12,950 bases of DNA from Flavobacteriaceae bacterium. GTDB taxonomy: Bacteria > Bacteroidota > Bacteroidia > Flavobacteriales > Flavobacteriaceae. The stretch lies in contig CANKLK010000051.1 in assembly GCA_947482805.1 (NCBI GenBank), forward strand, positions 1 to 12,950, written 5' to 3'. Within the stretch, counting starts at the first letter, position 1, and each line of letters begins with the position of its first letter. This document shows positions 1-6,508 of the stretch, piece after piece. A program made the position numbers and the translations under genes. The notes below the pieces were generated by a model that saw nothing but the letters and a program-made list of their open reading frames with translations, had not been told where the DNA came from and ran no database searches.

Positions 1-166
<166 letters not shown>

Positions 167-171
167 TCAAA

Positions 172-199
172 AGTGTTCAGTGTTCATTGCATAGTGTTC
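172..199. repeat. Heptad direct repeats AGTGTTC
   Basis: AGTGTTC occurs at 172-178, 179-185 and 193-199. The first two copies are in direct tandem, and the third keeps the same 7-bp phase after one degenerate unit. The block lies just upstream of the ABC-F promoter element and in the spacer of a divergent gene pair. It could be a binding-site array or simple sequence expansion. Confidence 0.5.
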
Positions 200-257
200 C
201 CTTTTTTACATTACTTTATTTAACTAATGCTTAACAATAAAATCCATTATATAGAAA

Positions 258-265
258 TATTTTTG
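258..265 (+). promoter_or_regulatory. Candidate promoter -7 element for the thioredoxin-like lipoprotein
   Basis: TATTTTTG matches TAnnTTTG exactly and lies 18 bp before the ATG at 284. That would leave a leader of only about a dozen bases. No convincing -33 TTG is seen upstream. Confidence 0.4.
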
Positions 266-283
266 TTTACCTGTCTTAAATAA

Positions 284-1693
284 ATGCATACATTTAAAAA
301 TATAAAAAACATACTTCTTTTTTTGCCTCTAATAACTCTTTTAACTTCGTGTAGAAGCGAGTTTAAAGGTTGTGAATATGTCGCTTATTTTGGTGGTGAA
401 GTGGTGAATCCGAATAATCCTTATGTGCTTTTCTGTAAAGAGAATGAAGTTATTGACACCTTAAAACTTGACGAAAAAAACCGCTTCTTCACACAATTCG
501 ATTCACTAGCTCCAGGATTATATACTTTCAAACACGAACCTGAATATCAATACGTATATTTTGACAAGAACGATAGTATAATGGTTCGAGTGAATTCAAG
601 AGACTTTGACGAGTCGATTGTTTTTTGTGGTCGTGGTGAAGAAAAAAATAATTTCTTAATGGAAATTTATTTGAAAAATGAAAAAGACAAATACAAAATG
701 TTTGACTATTTCGATGATAATTTTGATAACTTTTCCAAAGAAATAGATTCGAAATTTGCCGAGGAAACTACTCTTTACAACACAAAAAAGCAAGAGATTA
801 AATGGAATGATGATTTTGATGTTTTTGCCAAAGCTGCTTTAGATTTTAATTATTATTCCAAAAAGGAATTATATCCCATAGTTCACAAAATCAGAACAGG
901 TGAAGATTTGATTGATAAATTGCCGGCTAATTATTATGACTACAGAAAGACCATTGATTTTAACAATGATGAACTTTCAAATTATGCTCCTTATGTTATG
1001 TATTTGTCACACATGCTTAACAACATGGGGACAATAAATTATCATAATCATTTTAGCGAAAAGGATTTGGCATTAAAAACCAATATCAATAAAATGATTA
1101 TTGCTGATACTTTGATCAAAAATCAAAAGGTAAAAAACAACATTCTAAACAATATTGCTTTTACCTATTTACTCGAAGATCAGAATATGAGCAATAACAA
1201 TACTTTTTTGACTTCCTATAAAAAACTTTCTACTGATAAGAGCAAAAAGAATGAAATAATAACACTATGCAATGCTATTCAGATGCTGAAAGTTGGTGGT
1301 ACTTTACCCGAAGTGCCTTTAATAAATACAAATGGTAATCCTGTTTCTTTGTCAAGTGTAACAAAACCAAATACAGTGTTTTTCTTTTGGACAAAAAACG
1401 CAAAGTCTCATTTAGAAGCAGTACACTTAAAAATAATGACACTAAAATCCAAGTTTCCACAATATAATTTTGTGGCTGTAAATGTTAATGACAGCGAAGA
1501 AGACTGGAAAGCAACTTTGGACAACTATAAATTCAAAGGCATTACAGAAGTGCATTGTTCCAATTTTGAAACGATAAAAAACAAATGGGCAATCAACAAA
1601 ATTCATCGTACTATAATACTTGATAACAAAGGTGTAATCAAAAATGCATTTGCTGATATATTTGATTCTCAGTTTGAGGAGAATTTGAAATAG
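284..1693 (+). CDS. Lipoprotein with a degenerate TlpA/thioredoxin-like C-terminal domain
   Basis: A 469-residue predicted lipoprotein. A short N-terminal hydrophobic stretch ends in the lipobox LLTSC, so Cys23 would be lipidated and the protein anchored to a periplasm-facing membrane. Residues from about 30 to 115 look like a beta-rich domain seen in Bacteroidota TlpA-family proteins, followed by a mainly helical middle. From about residue 337 a TlpA/AhpC-like thioredoxin fold is recognisable: a start like GGTLPEVPLINTNGNPVSL, the strand-turn FFFW, then VAVNVND and TIILDNKG. The redox centre is gone. Where active members have WCxxC, this protein has residues Ala373 to His376 with no cysteine, and the conserved cis-proline position is His441. 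A non-redox or scaffolding role is therefore inferred; the substrate is unknown. It converges on the transaldolase gene across a shared terminator. The lipoprotein call is secure; the function is not. Confidence 0.75.
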   Translation: MHTFKNIKNILLFLPLITLLTSCRSEFKGCEYVAYFGGEVVNPNNPYVLFCKENEVIDTLKLDEKNRFFTQFDSLAPGLYTFKHEPEYQYVYFDKNDSIMVRVNSRDFDESIVFCGRGEEKNNFLMEIYLKNEKDKYKMFDYFDDNFDNFSKEIDSKFAEETTLYNTKKQEIKWNDDFDVFAKAALDFNYYSKKELYPIVHKIRTGEDLIDKLPANYYDYRKTIDFNNDELSNYAPYVMYLSHMLNNMGTINYHNHFSEKDLALKTNINKMIIADTLIKNQKVKNNILNNIAFTYLLEDQNMSNNNTFLTSYKKLSTDKSKKNEIITLCNAIQMLKVGGTLPEVPLINTNGNPVSLSSVTKPNTVFFFWTKNAKSHLEAVHLKIMTLKSKFPQYNFVAVNVNDSEEDWKATLDNYKFKGITEVHCSNFETIKNKWAINKIHRTIILDNKGVIKNAFADIFDSQFEENLK

Positions 1694-1708
1694 GCATTAG
1701 GCAAAATT

Positions 1709-1743
1709 AAAAAACCCGATTCAGATATTGAATCGGGTTTTTT
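1709..1743. terminator. Bidirectional rho-independent terminator
   Basis: A 13-bp perfect stem, 1711-1723 pairing with 1729-1741, closes a 5-base loop. It has a T run on the plus side and an A run on the minus side. It lies between the convergent lipoprotein and transaldolase genes and can serve both. Confidence 0.9.
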
Positions 1744-1759
1744 ATACAAAAGCTTCTTC

Positions 1760-2416
1760 TTATTTATTTCCTTTAGCATAATCAGCCAAGAACTGCGCTA
1801 AACCAATATCAGTTAAAGGATGTTTTAACAATCCTAAAATTGATGATAATGGTCCCGTCATTACATCAGCACCAATCTTGGCACAATTCACAACATGCAT
1901 TGTGTGACGAATAGAAGCTGCTAAAATTTGGGTTTCAAAAGCATAATTATCATAGATATCACGGATTTCCTGAATCAATGCCAAACCATCAGTAGAACAA
2001 TCGTCTAATCTTCCTAAGAATGGAGAAACATAAGTTGCCCCGGCTTTAGCCGCTAACAAAGCTTGACCAGCAGAGAAAACTAACGTTACATTGGTTTTAA
2101 TTCCTTTATCTGAAAAATATTTACACGCTTTCACTCCTTCTTTGGTCATTGGCAGTTTTACCACAATTTGCTCGTGTAAATCAGCTAACTCTTCTCCTTC
2201 TTTAATCATACCTTCATAGTCAACCGCAATAACTTCGGCACTTACATCGCCATCAACAATATTGCAAATGTCAACATAGTGTTTCAAAATATTGTTTTTA
2301 CCGGTAATTCCTTCTTTTGCCATCAACGAAGGATTTGTTGTAACTCCATCAAGTACACCAAGTGCTTGTGCTTCTCTGATGTCATTTAAATTGGCTGTGT
2401 CAATAAAAAATTTCAT
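1760..2416 (-). CDS. tal: Transaldolase, short (TalC/FSA-like) subfamily
   Basis: A 218-residue single-domain TIM barrel of the short transaldolase/fructose-6-phosphate aldolase family. It would transfer the dihydroxyacetone unit between sugar phosphates in the non-oxidative pentose phosphate pathway in the cytosol. Family landmarks are Asp6 in FFIDTAN, Asn28 in GVTTNPSL, and the Schiff-base lysine Lys87 in [10 protein letters not shown]. Two residues separate transaldolases from F6P aldolases in this family. Here they are Glu61 in SAEVIA, where FSA has Gln, and Phe133 in [10 protein letters not shown], where FSA has Tyr. Both point to true transaldolase activity. Length fits the family, and the ATG at 2414-2416 opens directly on the conserved first strand. 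The gene is probably monocistronic, with its own promoter and a shared terminator. Confidence 0.93.
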   Translation of the reverse strand: MKFFIDTANLNDIREAQALGVLDGVTTNPSLMAKEGITGKNNILKHYVDICNIVDGDVSAEVIAVDYEGMIKEGEELADLHEQIVVKLPMTKEGVKACKYFSDKGIKTNVTLVFSAGQALLAAKAGATYVSPFLGRLDDCSTDGLALIQEIRDIYDNYAFETQILAASIRHTMHVVNCAKIGADVMTGPLSSILGLLKHPLTDIGLAQFLADYAKGNK

Positions 2417-2457
2417 AGTGTAATGTTTAAATATAAAAAGTTGTGTTTTTTGTTGCG

Positions 2458-2465
2458 CAAAATTA
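2458..2465 (-). promoter_or_regulatory. Candidate promoter -7 element for transaldolase
   Basis: The minus strand reads TAATTTTG, an exact TAnnTTTG match, 41 bp before the transaldolase ATG. No -33 TTG is evident in the usual window, which falls at the edge of the octamer repeat block. Confidence 0.45.
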
Positions 2466-2480
2466 CGTTTTTTTATGTTG

Positions 2481-2558
2481 CTGAGTTACTGAGCACCTAA
2501 GTTTCTGAGTTTTTTTTACTGAGCTACTTAGACTCTCAGCTACTAAGTCTCTCAAAGC
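2481..2558. repeat. Degenerate 8-bp tandem repeat, consensus CTNAGNNN
   Basis: Nine consecutive units can be parsed: CTGAGTTA, CTGAGCAC, CTAAGTTT, CTGAGTTT plus six extra bases, CTGAGCTA, CTTAGACT, CTCAGCTA, CTAAGTCT and CTCAAAGC. Positions 1, 2, 4 and 5 of the unit are almost invariant, while position 3 and positions 6-8 vary freely. The block fills most of the gap between transaldolase and the SDR gene and runs through the SDR stop codon (TGA at 2552-2554). No protein can be read through it. It fits the short-period intergenic repeats of flavobacterial genomes; its function is unknown. Confidence 0.7.
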
Positions 2559-3355
2559 TTATAATGATTCATCAACATACTCTCATAAACTCTATCAGGC
2601 AAAATTCGTTTTAAAACGATGGAGAACTTTTGCATAAAAGCGCCAATTTTATAATGCAGGTTTGGATTTTTATCCTGTATAATATTGTATACTTCTTTGG
2701 CAAAATCATTTGGATCTTCACCGCTATGCATATGTGAGTTCATCATACCTAACGTATTCTCATAAGCCGGTTTGTATGCCGAATTTTCATGTATTGGCGC
2801 ATGATAACGATGCGCTGCAATATCGGTTGCAAATTCTCCTGGAGCAATATTAACTATGTTGATACCGAAAGGTTTTACTTCAATGCTTATTGCTTCCGAA
2901 ACCAACTCGAGTGCACCTTTTGAAGCAGAATAAATGCCTCTGTAAGGCAAACCCATATACCCAGCAATCGAAGTAATATTGATAATCAAACCCGATTTTT
3001 GTTCCCGCATTTGTGGCAAAACCGCTTTAATAACTTCTATTGGCCCGAAGAAATTGGTTTCAAAATTATTCCGCATTTCATCGGTTGGCGTTTCTTCAAT
3101 TGGTCCCGTAATTCCAACTCCGGCATTGTTAATGACTACATCTATTCGTTTGGAAATAGAAATTACTTTATCTACAGCATGCTTGATACTTTCTACACTT
3201 CTAACATCCAACGCAATCAAGGGAAATACGGAATTAATAACTTTCTCCGGATTACGACTCGTTCCGTAAACCGTGAATCCTTTATGAAATAAAAACTCGC
3301 CTATGGCTTTCCCAATTCCTGAGGAACCGCCTGTGATTAAAACTACTTTGCTCAT
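2552..3355 (-). CDS. Short-chain dehydrogenase/reductase (classical SDR)
   Basis: A 267-residue classical SDR, a cytosolic NAD(P)-dependent oxidoreductase. All core motifs are present: the nucleotide-binding glycine motif TGGSSGIG at residues 8-15, NNAG at 76-79, catalytic Ser129 in INITSIAG, and the YxxxK pair Tyr142 and Lys146 in YSASK. Arg34 after the second strand (GTSRN) suggests a preference for NADP(H), which is an inference. The C-terminal 80 residues, which set substrate choice, are not diagnostic to me, so I do not name a substrate. The gene follows the dipeptide epimerase on the same strand, but a 112-bp structured spacer separates them, so they need not be one transcript. The last codons overlap an intergenic octamer repeat, but the reading frame is intact. 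Confidence 0.88.
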   Translation of the reverse strand: MSKVVLITGGSSGIGKAIGEFLFHKGFTVYGTSRNPEKVINSVFPLIALDVRSVESIKHAVDKVISISKRIDVVINNAGVGITGPIEETPTDEMRNNFETNFFGPIEVIKAVLPQMREQKSGLIINITSIAGYMGLPYRGIYSASKGALELVSEAISIEVKPFGINIVNIAPGEFATDIAAHRYHAPIHENSAYKPAYENTLGMMNSHMHSGEDPNDFAKEVYNIIQDKNPNLHYKIGAFMQKFSIVLKRILPDRVYESMLMNHYKL

Positions 3356-3375
3356 TTTTTAAAAGATAAAAGAGA

Positions 3376-3443
3376 ATAGAATATAGAGAAAAGACGATAT
3401 CGTCTCAAACTGAACCTCTATATTCTATGTTCTATGTTCTATT
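3376..3443. repeat. Nested inverted repeat with a heptad tandem tail
   Basis: Outer arms of 13 bp match perfectly: ATAGAATATAGAG at 3376-3388 and CTCTATATTCTAT at 3416-3428. Inside lies a 14-bp perfect palindrome, AGACGATATCGTCT, at 3392-3405. The right arm continues into TTCTATG at 3423-3429 and 3430-3436, then TTCTATT at 3437-3443. The element sits between two genes on the same strand and has no T-tract typical of a terminator. As RNA it could fold into an extended hairpin with an internal stem. Confidence 0.65.
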
Positions 3444-3467
3444 TATTTGTTGTTAAAGATAAATGTT

Positions 3468-4466
3468 TTACCTCAACTTTATGCCTAATCCATTACTTTC
3501 ACTTAGGTAAATTTTCCCATTTATAATTTGGCTTCCTTTGGCAATATCATTGGCTATCAAATTCGCACCATCCAAATCGGCGAAATCACAAAATGGGGCT
3601 AATACAGCTCCGGCAGAAATCCCGATGGTTGATTCGGTCATGCAACCCATCATGATTTTATAATTTAATTCTTTAGCAATAGCTATCATTTCCATAGCCG
3701 GCGTTAGTCCTCCACATTTTAACAGTTTGATATTGACACTTCTGTAATGTGTCTTCAATTCCTTTAAATCACTAACACTTTGACAATCTTCATCAGCCAT
3801 CCAATTGGCAAATTTATTGGTATGCAAAACTTTATAATTATCTGAGCCCGGTTTCATAGGTTGTTCCAAATAAGCGAACTTAGAAACAACTTCATTATTC
3901 TCCAACCAATAACAATTTTCCTTGGTAAAACTTCCGTTGGAATCAAGCGCCAGAGATTTTTCTAATTGCAATAATTTAGTAATATCCATTTCATCAAAAT
4001 GATTGCACTTTACTTTAAATATTGTCCAAGCCGATTTTTCAATTTTCTTGATTTGGTTTTCAACGGTATCAATACTAATTGTTATTGAAGATTCCGGAAG
4101 ATTAGTAAAATCTATTTTATTCAATTCCAAAAAAGGTTTCTTTTCGAGCTTGCCAAACAAATCCCAATAAGCACAATCTAATGCCGAACGAAGAAAACTT
4201 GGTAAGGCTAATTGTAAAAGGAAAGCGTAAAAATTTATCGGATGAATTATACTTTGCTTTTCAATCTGTGACTTTATTTTGGATAAAATAACCTCGAAAT
4301 CAACAAGACTAATGTGATAATAATCAATTGAAGTACATTCGCCATAACCTTTACTTTCATTCTTTTGCAATGTTATGATTAAAGCTTCTCTGTATGTATA
4401 ACTTCCATAAGCAATGGCAAAGGTTTCCTTAAGTTGAAATCGTACTATTTGCCATGATAAAACCAT
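3468..4466 (-). CDS. Dipeptide epimerase, enolase superfamily
   Basis: A 332-residue enolase-superfamily protein of the muconate-lactonizing-enzyme subgroup, closest in pattern to L-Ala-D/L-Glu dipeptide epimerases used in murein-peptide recycling. Numbered from ATG 4464-4466, the catalytic KxK is Lys151/Lys153 (FKVKCN). The metal ligands are Asp175 (LALDSNG), Glu201 (YLEQPM) and Asp225 (ADED), and the second catalytic lysine is Lys247 (NIKLLKCGG). The Asp297-x-Asp299 motif (DLDG) is the feature that binds the dipeptide amino group in this family. The frame stays open 25 codons further upstream, to an ATG at 4541. That extension would read through the SRP RNA terminator and the 3' end of the SRP RNA, and its residues do not fit the family, so I chose 4466. 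From there the N-terminus runs directly into the family's capping domain (KETFAIAYG). The start lies only about 20 bp after the SRP T-tract, so expression may need readthrough or an unseen promoter. The dipeptide specificity is not proven. Confidence 0.85.
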   Translation of the reverse strand: MVLSWQIVRFQLKETFAIAYGSYTYREALIITLQKNESKGYGECTSIDYYHISLVDFEVILSKIKSQIEKQSIIHPINFYAFLLQLALPSFLRSALDCAYWDLFGKLEKKPFLELNKIDFTNLPESSITISIDTVENQIKKIEKSAWTIFKVKCNHFDEMDITKLLQLEKSLALDSNGSFTKENCYWLENNEVVSKFAYLEQPMKPGSDNYKVLHTNKFANWMADEDCQSVSDLKELKTHYRSVNIKLLKCGGLTPAMEMIAIAKELNYKIMMGCMTESTIGISAGAVLAPFCDFADLDGANLIANDIAKGSQIINGKIYLSESNGLGIKLR

Positions 4467-4474
4467 ATAGTGTA

Positions 4475-4504
4475 AAAATAAAAAATCCCGATAACTTTCG
4501 GGAT
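4475..4504 (-). terminator. Rho-independent terminator of the SRP RNA gene
   Basis: On the minus strand ATCCCGA (4498-4504) pairs with TCGGGAT (4485-4491) around a 6-base loop. A T-rich tract follows. It sits just after the SRP RNA and just before the epimerase start codon. Confidence 0.85.
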
Positions 4505-4520
4505 GCTTTTTGGAAAAAAT

Positions 4521-4613
4521 GGCAAGCGACCTACATCGCACCGCTCAACCACATACCTTTGCTATGTTCCCATCCTGGAGGATTTTGCAGGAGCTGGTCG
4601 TGTAGGACTTGCC
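4521..4613 (-). ncRNA. ffs: Small signal recognition particle RNA (4.5S-type)
   Basis: The minus-strand RNA folds as the bacterial SRP hairpin. The closing stem pairs GGCAAG (4608-4613) with CTTGCC (4521-4526), and inside it CCTACA pairs with TGTAGG. The apical, Ffh-binding helix contains CAGG-ATG-GGAA-CAT-AGCA. This matches, position for position, the E. coli 4.5S layout CAGG-UCC-GGAA-GGA-AGCA, with a compensated three-base-pair stem, the GGAA tetraloop and the asymmetric AGCA loop. The length of about 93 nt fits the small SRP RNA class. A promoter is placed so that transcription would start at or just before the closing stem, and a strong terminator follows. With Ffh it would target nascent membrane and secreted proteins to the translocon. 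Exact ends are inferred from pairing; the transcript may be a few bases longer at each end. Confidence 0.9.
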
Positions 4614-4617
4614 GCTG

Positions 4618-4647
4618 CAAATATACAATCTTTTTATTTTTTTGCAA
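4618..4647 (-). promoter_or_regulatory. Promoter of the SRP RNA gene
   Basis: Both Bacteroidota promoter elements are present on the minus strand: TTG (4645-4647), a 19-bp spacer, then TATATTTG (4618-4625), an exact TAnnTTTG. Transcription would start a few bases on, at the SRP closing stem. This is the best-formed promoter in the window. Confidence 0.8.
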
Positions 4648-4675
4648 GGATTTAAAAGCTTTATAAATATATTTG
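4641..4675 (+). promoter_or_regulatory. Candidate promoter of the glutaminyl cyclase gene
   Basis: TTTG (4641-4644) and TATATTTG (4668-4675, exact TAnnTTTG) are 23 bp apart, at the long end of the spacing known for Flavobacterium promoters. The -7 box lies 24 bp before the ATG at 4700. Its -33 element shares the palindrome TTGCAA (4642-4647) with the divergent SRP promoter. Confidence 0.55.
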
Positions 4676-4699
4676 TGAGTGAATAATTAATAATACAAA

Positions 4700-5749
4700 A
4701 TGAAACTTTATAACCCATTAATTACCATTTTATTAGCACTAAACATTGTTAGTTGCGGCGATAGTCAAAAAGATAAAGAAAACTATTTCAGCTTTGATGA
4801 AAACAACTTGAAACCGATATACCAGGCAACCGATAAAGTTGATTTTTCCTTGTTGAATACTAAAAACAAAAGCATTGACAGCGTTGCTTATTTTGTTAAT
4901 GATAAAAGAATTTCATCTGTAAAAGGCAATAGCAAATTCGTTTTGGATTTGAGTGGGAAAAAATTAGGGTACCAAAATATAAAAGCACTTGTTTATTTTG
5001 AAGGCGATACGATTTCTACCAAAACCAGAGTTGAAGTGGCTTCGGGAATTGTTCCTAAATTATTGAAATATACCGTTGTCAATACTTACAATCACGATGT
5101 AGACGCTTTTACAGAAGGCTTTGAATTTTACAGGGACACATTGATTGAAAGTACTGGACAGAATGGTAAATCTTATTTTACTAAAATTGATTATAAAACC
5201 GGAAGAGCATACAAAAAAGTTGACCTTGACCAACAATATTTTGGCGAAGGAATTACGGTTATCAATAACAAAATCTATCAGCTAACTTGGCAAAATGAAA
5301 CAGGTTTTGTTTATGATGCCAATACGTTGAAGAAAATAAAAACTTTCCAATATCACAAAAAAGTAGAAGGTTGGGGAATGACCAATGATGGAAAAAACAT
5401 TTACCACTCGGACGGAACAGAAAAGATTTGGACAATGGATCCGGAAACGCAAAAGCTAACCGATTTTATTAATGTTTACACTAACGATAGTAAAATTAAA
5501 AGCGTTAACGAATTGGAATGGATTAACGGAAAAATCTATGGTAATATTTGGCAAAAAGATGCTATAGCAGTAATCAATCCGCAGACAGGAGCCGTTGAGC
5601 AAGTGCTTGATTTATCAGCATTACGTGCGAAAGTTACCAACAAAGAAGCCGAAGTATTAAATGGAATTGCTTACAATAAAAAAACGAATACCATTTTCAT
5701 TACCGGTAAAAACTGGAACAAAATGTTTGAAATTAAGGTTGATGAATAA
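4700..5749 (+). CDS. Glutaminyl-peptide cyclotransferase (bacterial/plant-type), lipoprotein
   Basis: A 349-residue predicted lipoprotein with lipobox IVSC (Cys19). Residues from about 20 to 110 form a beta-rich N-terminal domain found in Bacteroidota versions. The rest is the glutamine cyclotransferase beta-propeller (family PF05096 by recognition). Hallmark segments appear in order: AFTEGFEF, ESTGQNGKS, YFGEGIT, IYQLTWQNETGFVYD, EGWGMTNDG, HSDGT, NELEWINGKIYGNIW, LNGIAYN and TGKNW. The enzyme converts N-terminal glutamine of peptides to pyroglutamate with release of ammonia, here at the envelope. Which proteins are modified is unknown. Secreted proteins exposing N-terminal Gln after signal cleavage are common in this phylum, and the neighbour at 5810-6388 may be one. 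The gene is probably monocistronic and divergent from the SRP RNA. Confidence 0.9.
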   Translation: MKLYNPLITILLALNIVSCGDSQKDKENYFSFDENNLKPIYQATDKVDFSLLNTKNKSIDSVAYFVNDKRISSVKGNSKFVLDLSGKKLGYQNIKALVYFEGDTISTKTRVEVASGIVPKLLKYTVVNTYNHDVDAFTEGFEFYRDTLIESTGQNGKSYFTKIDYKTGRAYKKVDLDQQYFGEGITVINNKIYQLTWQNETGFVYDANTLKKIKTFQYHKKVEGWGMTNDGKNIYHSDGTEKIWTMDPETQKLTDFINVYTNDSKIKSVNELEWINGKIYGNIWQKDAIAVINPQTGAVEQVLDLSALRAKVTNKEAEVLNGIAYNKKTNTIFITGKNWNKMFEIKVDE

Positions 5750-5783
5750 TCCATTTAAACTATTTGAAACAAAAATCCCGTCT

Positions 5784-5811
5784 CTTTACAAAAAACCATA
5801 AAGTTTTTTTT
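5784..5811 (+). terminator. Weak candidate terminator after glutaminyl cyclase
   Basis: CTTTA (5784-5788) pairs with TAAAG (5799-5803) around a 10-base loop, followed by eight Ts that overlap the stop codon of the convergent gene. The stem is short and A+T rich, so the call is tentative. Confidence 0.35.
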
Positions 5812-6388
5812 ATTTCTTTCTGAACTCCATTTTTTCCTTATCGTAAACAAAAGTCGTTTGCTGGGTTTTATTCTTCTGGGTTACTGAACCATCTGAATTT
5901 AAAGTGAATTCAAAACCTTCTCTTCTCATTTTTTCCTGGGTTTCAAAAGCGCCTGTGCCACCCAAAGACACTTTCTCGGTAATATGATTTGTCAATTGGT
6001 AGTTTGAATATACTTGTTTTTTGGTAGTGATTTCATAAATAACAGAATAGATTGTAGTCTTTTCTTCTGTCTTATTTGTCGATTTAGCAGTGCTGAGTTC
6101 TGTCCATGTAAGTAAATACAATTTAACACCACTTGCTGTAAATGAACTCATTTTGCAATCTTTAGGTGTAAAAGCAGCATCAACATCTTTAACAATTATC
6201 ATATCACTGGTTTTTCCTTTTTCACTAATAGTAACTTGAAATTTTCCATTCTTAATTTCAACTTGCAGGTTGTCAACTTTAGGTAAGGCTGAAGATAAAG
6301 ATGGAGTTTTGGTAGTACTTATCTTTTTTTGGCTAAAACCATTAAGAGTTAGCAAACCAACACACAAGAATAAAAATATATTTTTCAT
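5810..6388 (-). CDS. Small secreted protein of unknown function
   Basis: A 192-residue protein that I do not recognise. Residues 1-19 (MKNIFLFLCVGLLTLNGFS) form a classic signal peptide with a likely signal peptidase I cut before Gln20, giving an N-terminal glutamine typical of Bacteroidota exported proteins. The mature part is Lys/Thr rich and alternates in a way that suggests beta strands. It has no transmembrane segment, one cysteine in the mature part (in KDCKMS), and no catalytic motif I can name. A Gly-rich turn GGTGAF followed by a charged helix (EKMRREG) is the most distinctive stretch. The mature protein would be periplasmic or secreted. The gene lies downstream of proteorhodopsin on the same strand but behind a strong terminator, so co-transcription is unlikely. 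No exact TAnnTTTG is seen upstream; there is a TATTTTG one base short. Confidence 0.75.
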   Translation of the reverse strand: MKNIFLFLCVGLLTLNGFSQKKISTTKTPSLSSALPKVDNLQVEIKNGKFQVTISEKGKTSDMIIVKDVDAAFTPKDCKMSSFTASGVKLYLLTWTELSTAKSTNKTEEKTTIYSVIYEITTKKQVYSNYQLTNHITEKVSLGGTGAFETQEKMRREGFEFTLNSDGSVTQKNKTQQTTFVYDKEKMEFRKK

Positions 6389-6453
6389 GACTAAATAAAC
6401 TAGGTTAAACAGTTAGCCAATGTACAAAATAATTTATTCGGTAAATGTTAAAT

Positions 6454-6487
6454 AAAAAAACCGTCAAGTGGTTAAACTTGACGGTTT
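6454..6487 (-). terminator. Rho-independent terminator of proteorhodopsin
   Basis: A 12-bp perfect stem, 6458-6469 with 6476-6487, encloses a 6-base loop and is followed on the minus strand by a run of Ts. It isolates the rhodopsin transcript from the secreted-protein gene. Confidence 0.9.
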
Positions 6488-6508
6488 GGAATTTTAAAAT
6501 ATAAAAAA

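Noticed and set aside
284..1693. Active thiol-disulfide oxidoreductase
   Set aside because: No CxxC is present in the thioredoxin-like domain and the cis-proline position is His, so redox activity is not supported.
1760..2416. Fructose-6-phosphate aldolase
   Set aside because: The discriminating Gln and Tyr of FSA are Glu61 and Phe133 here, as in transaldolases.
2481..2558. Possible CRISPR array
   Set aside because: The unit is 8 bp with no unique spacers of constant length, and there are no cas genes in the window.
2979..3292. Two overlapping plus-strand frames opposite the SDR gene
   Set aside because: The minus-strand SDR is complete with all catalytic motifs, and these frames are its shadows.
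4467..4541. N-terminal 25-residue extension of the dipeptide epimerase
   Set aside because: It overlaps the terminator and 3' end of the SRP RNA on the same strand, and its residues do not resemble the start of the enzyme family.
4454..4666. Plus-strand open frame of 70 codons with several cysteines
   Set aside because: It is antisense to the SRP RNA and its promoter and has no family resemblance. Its composition reflects RNA gene sequence.
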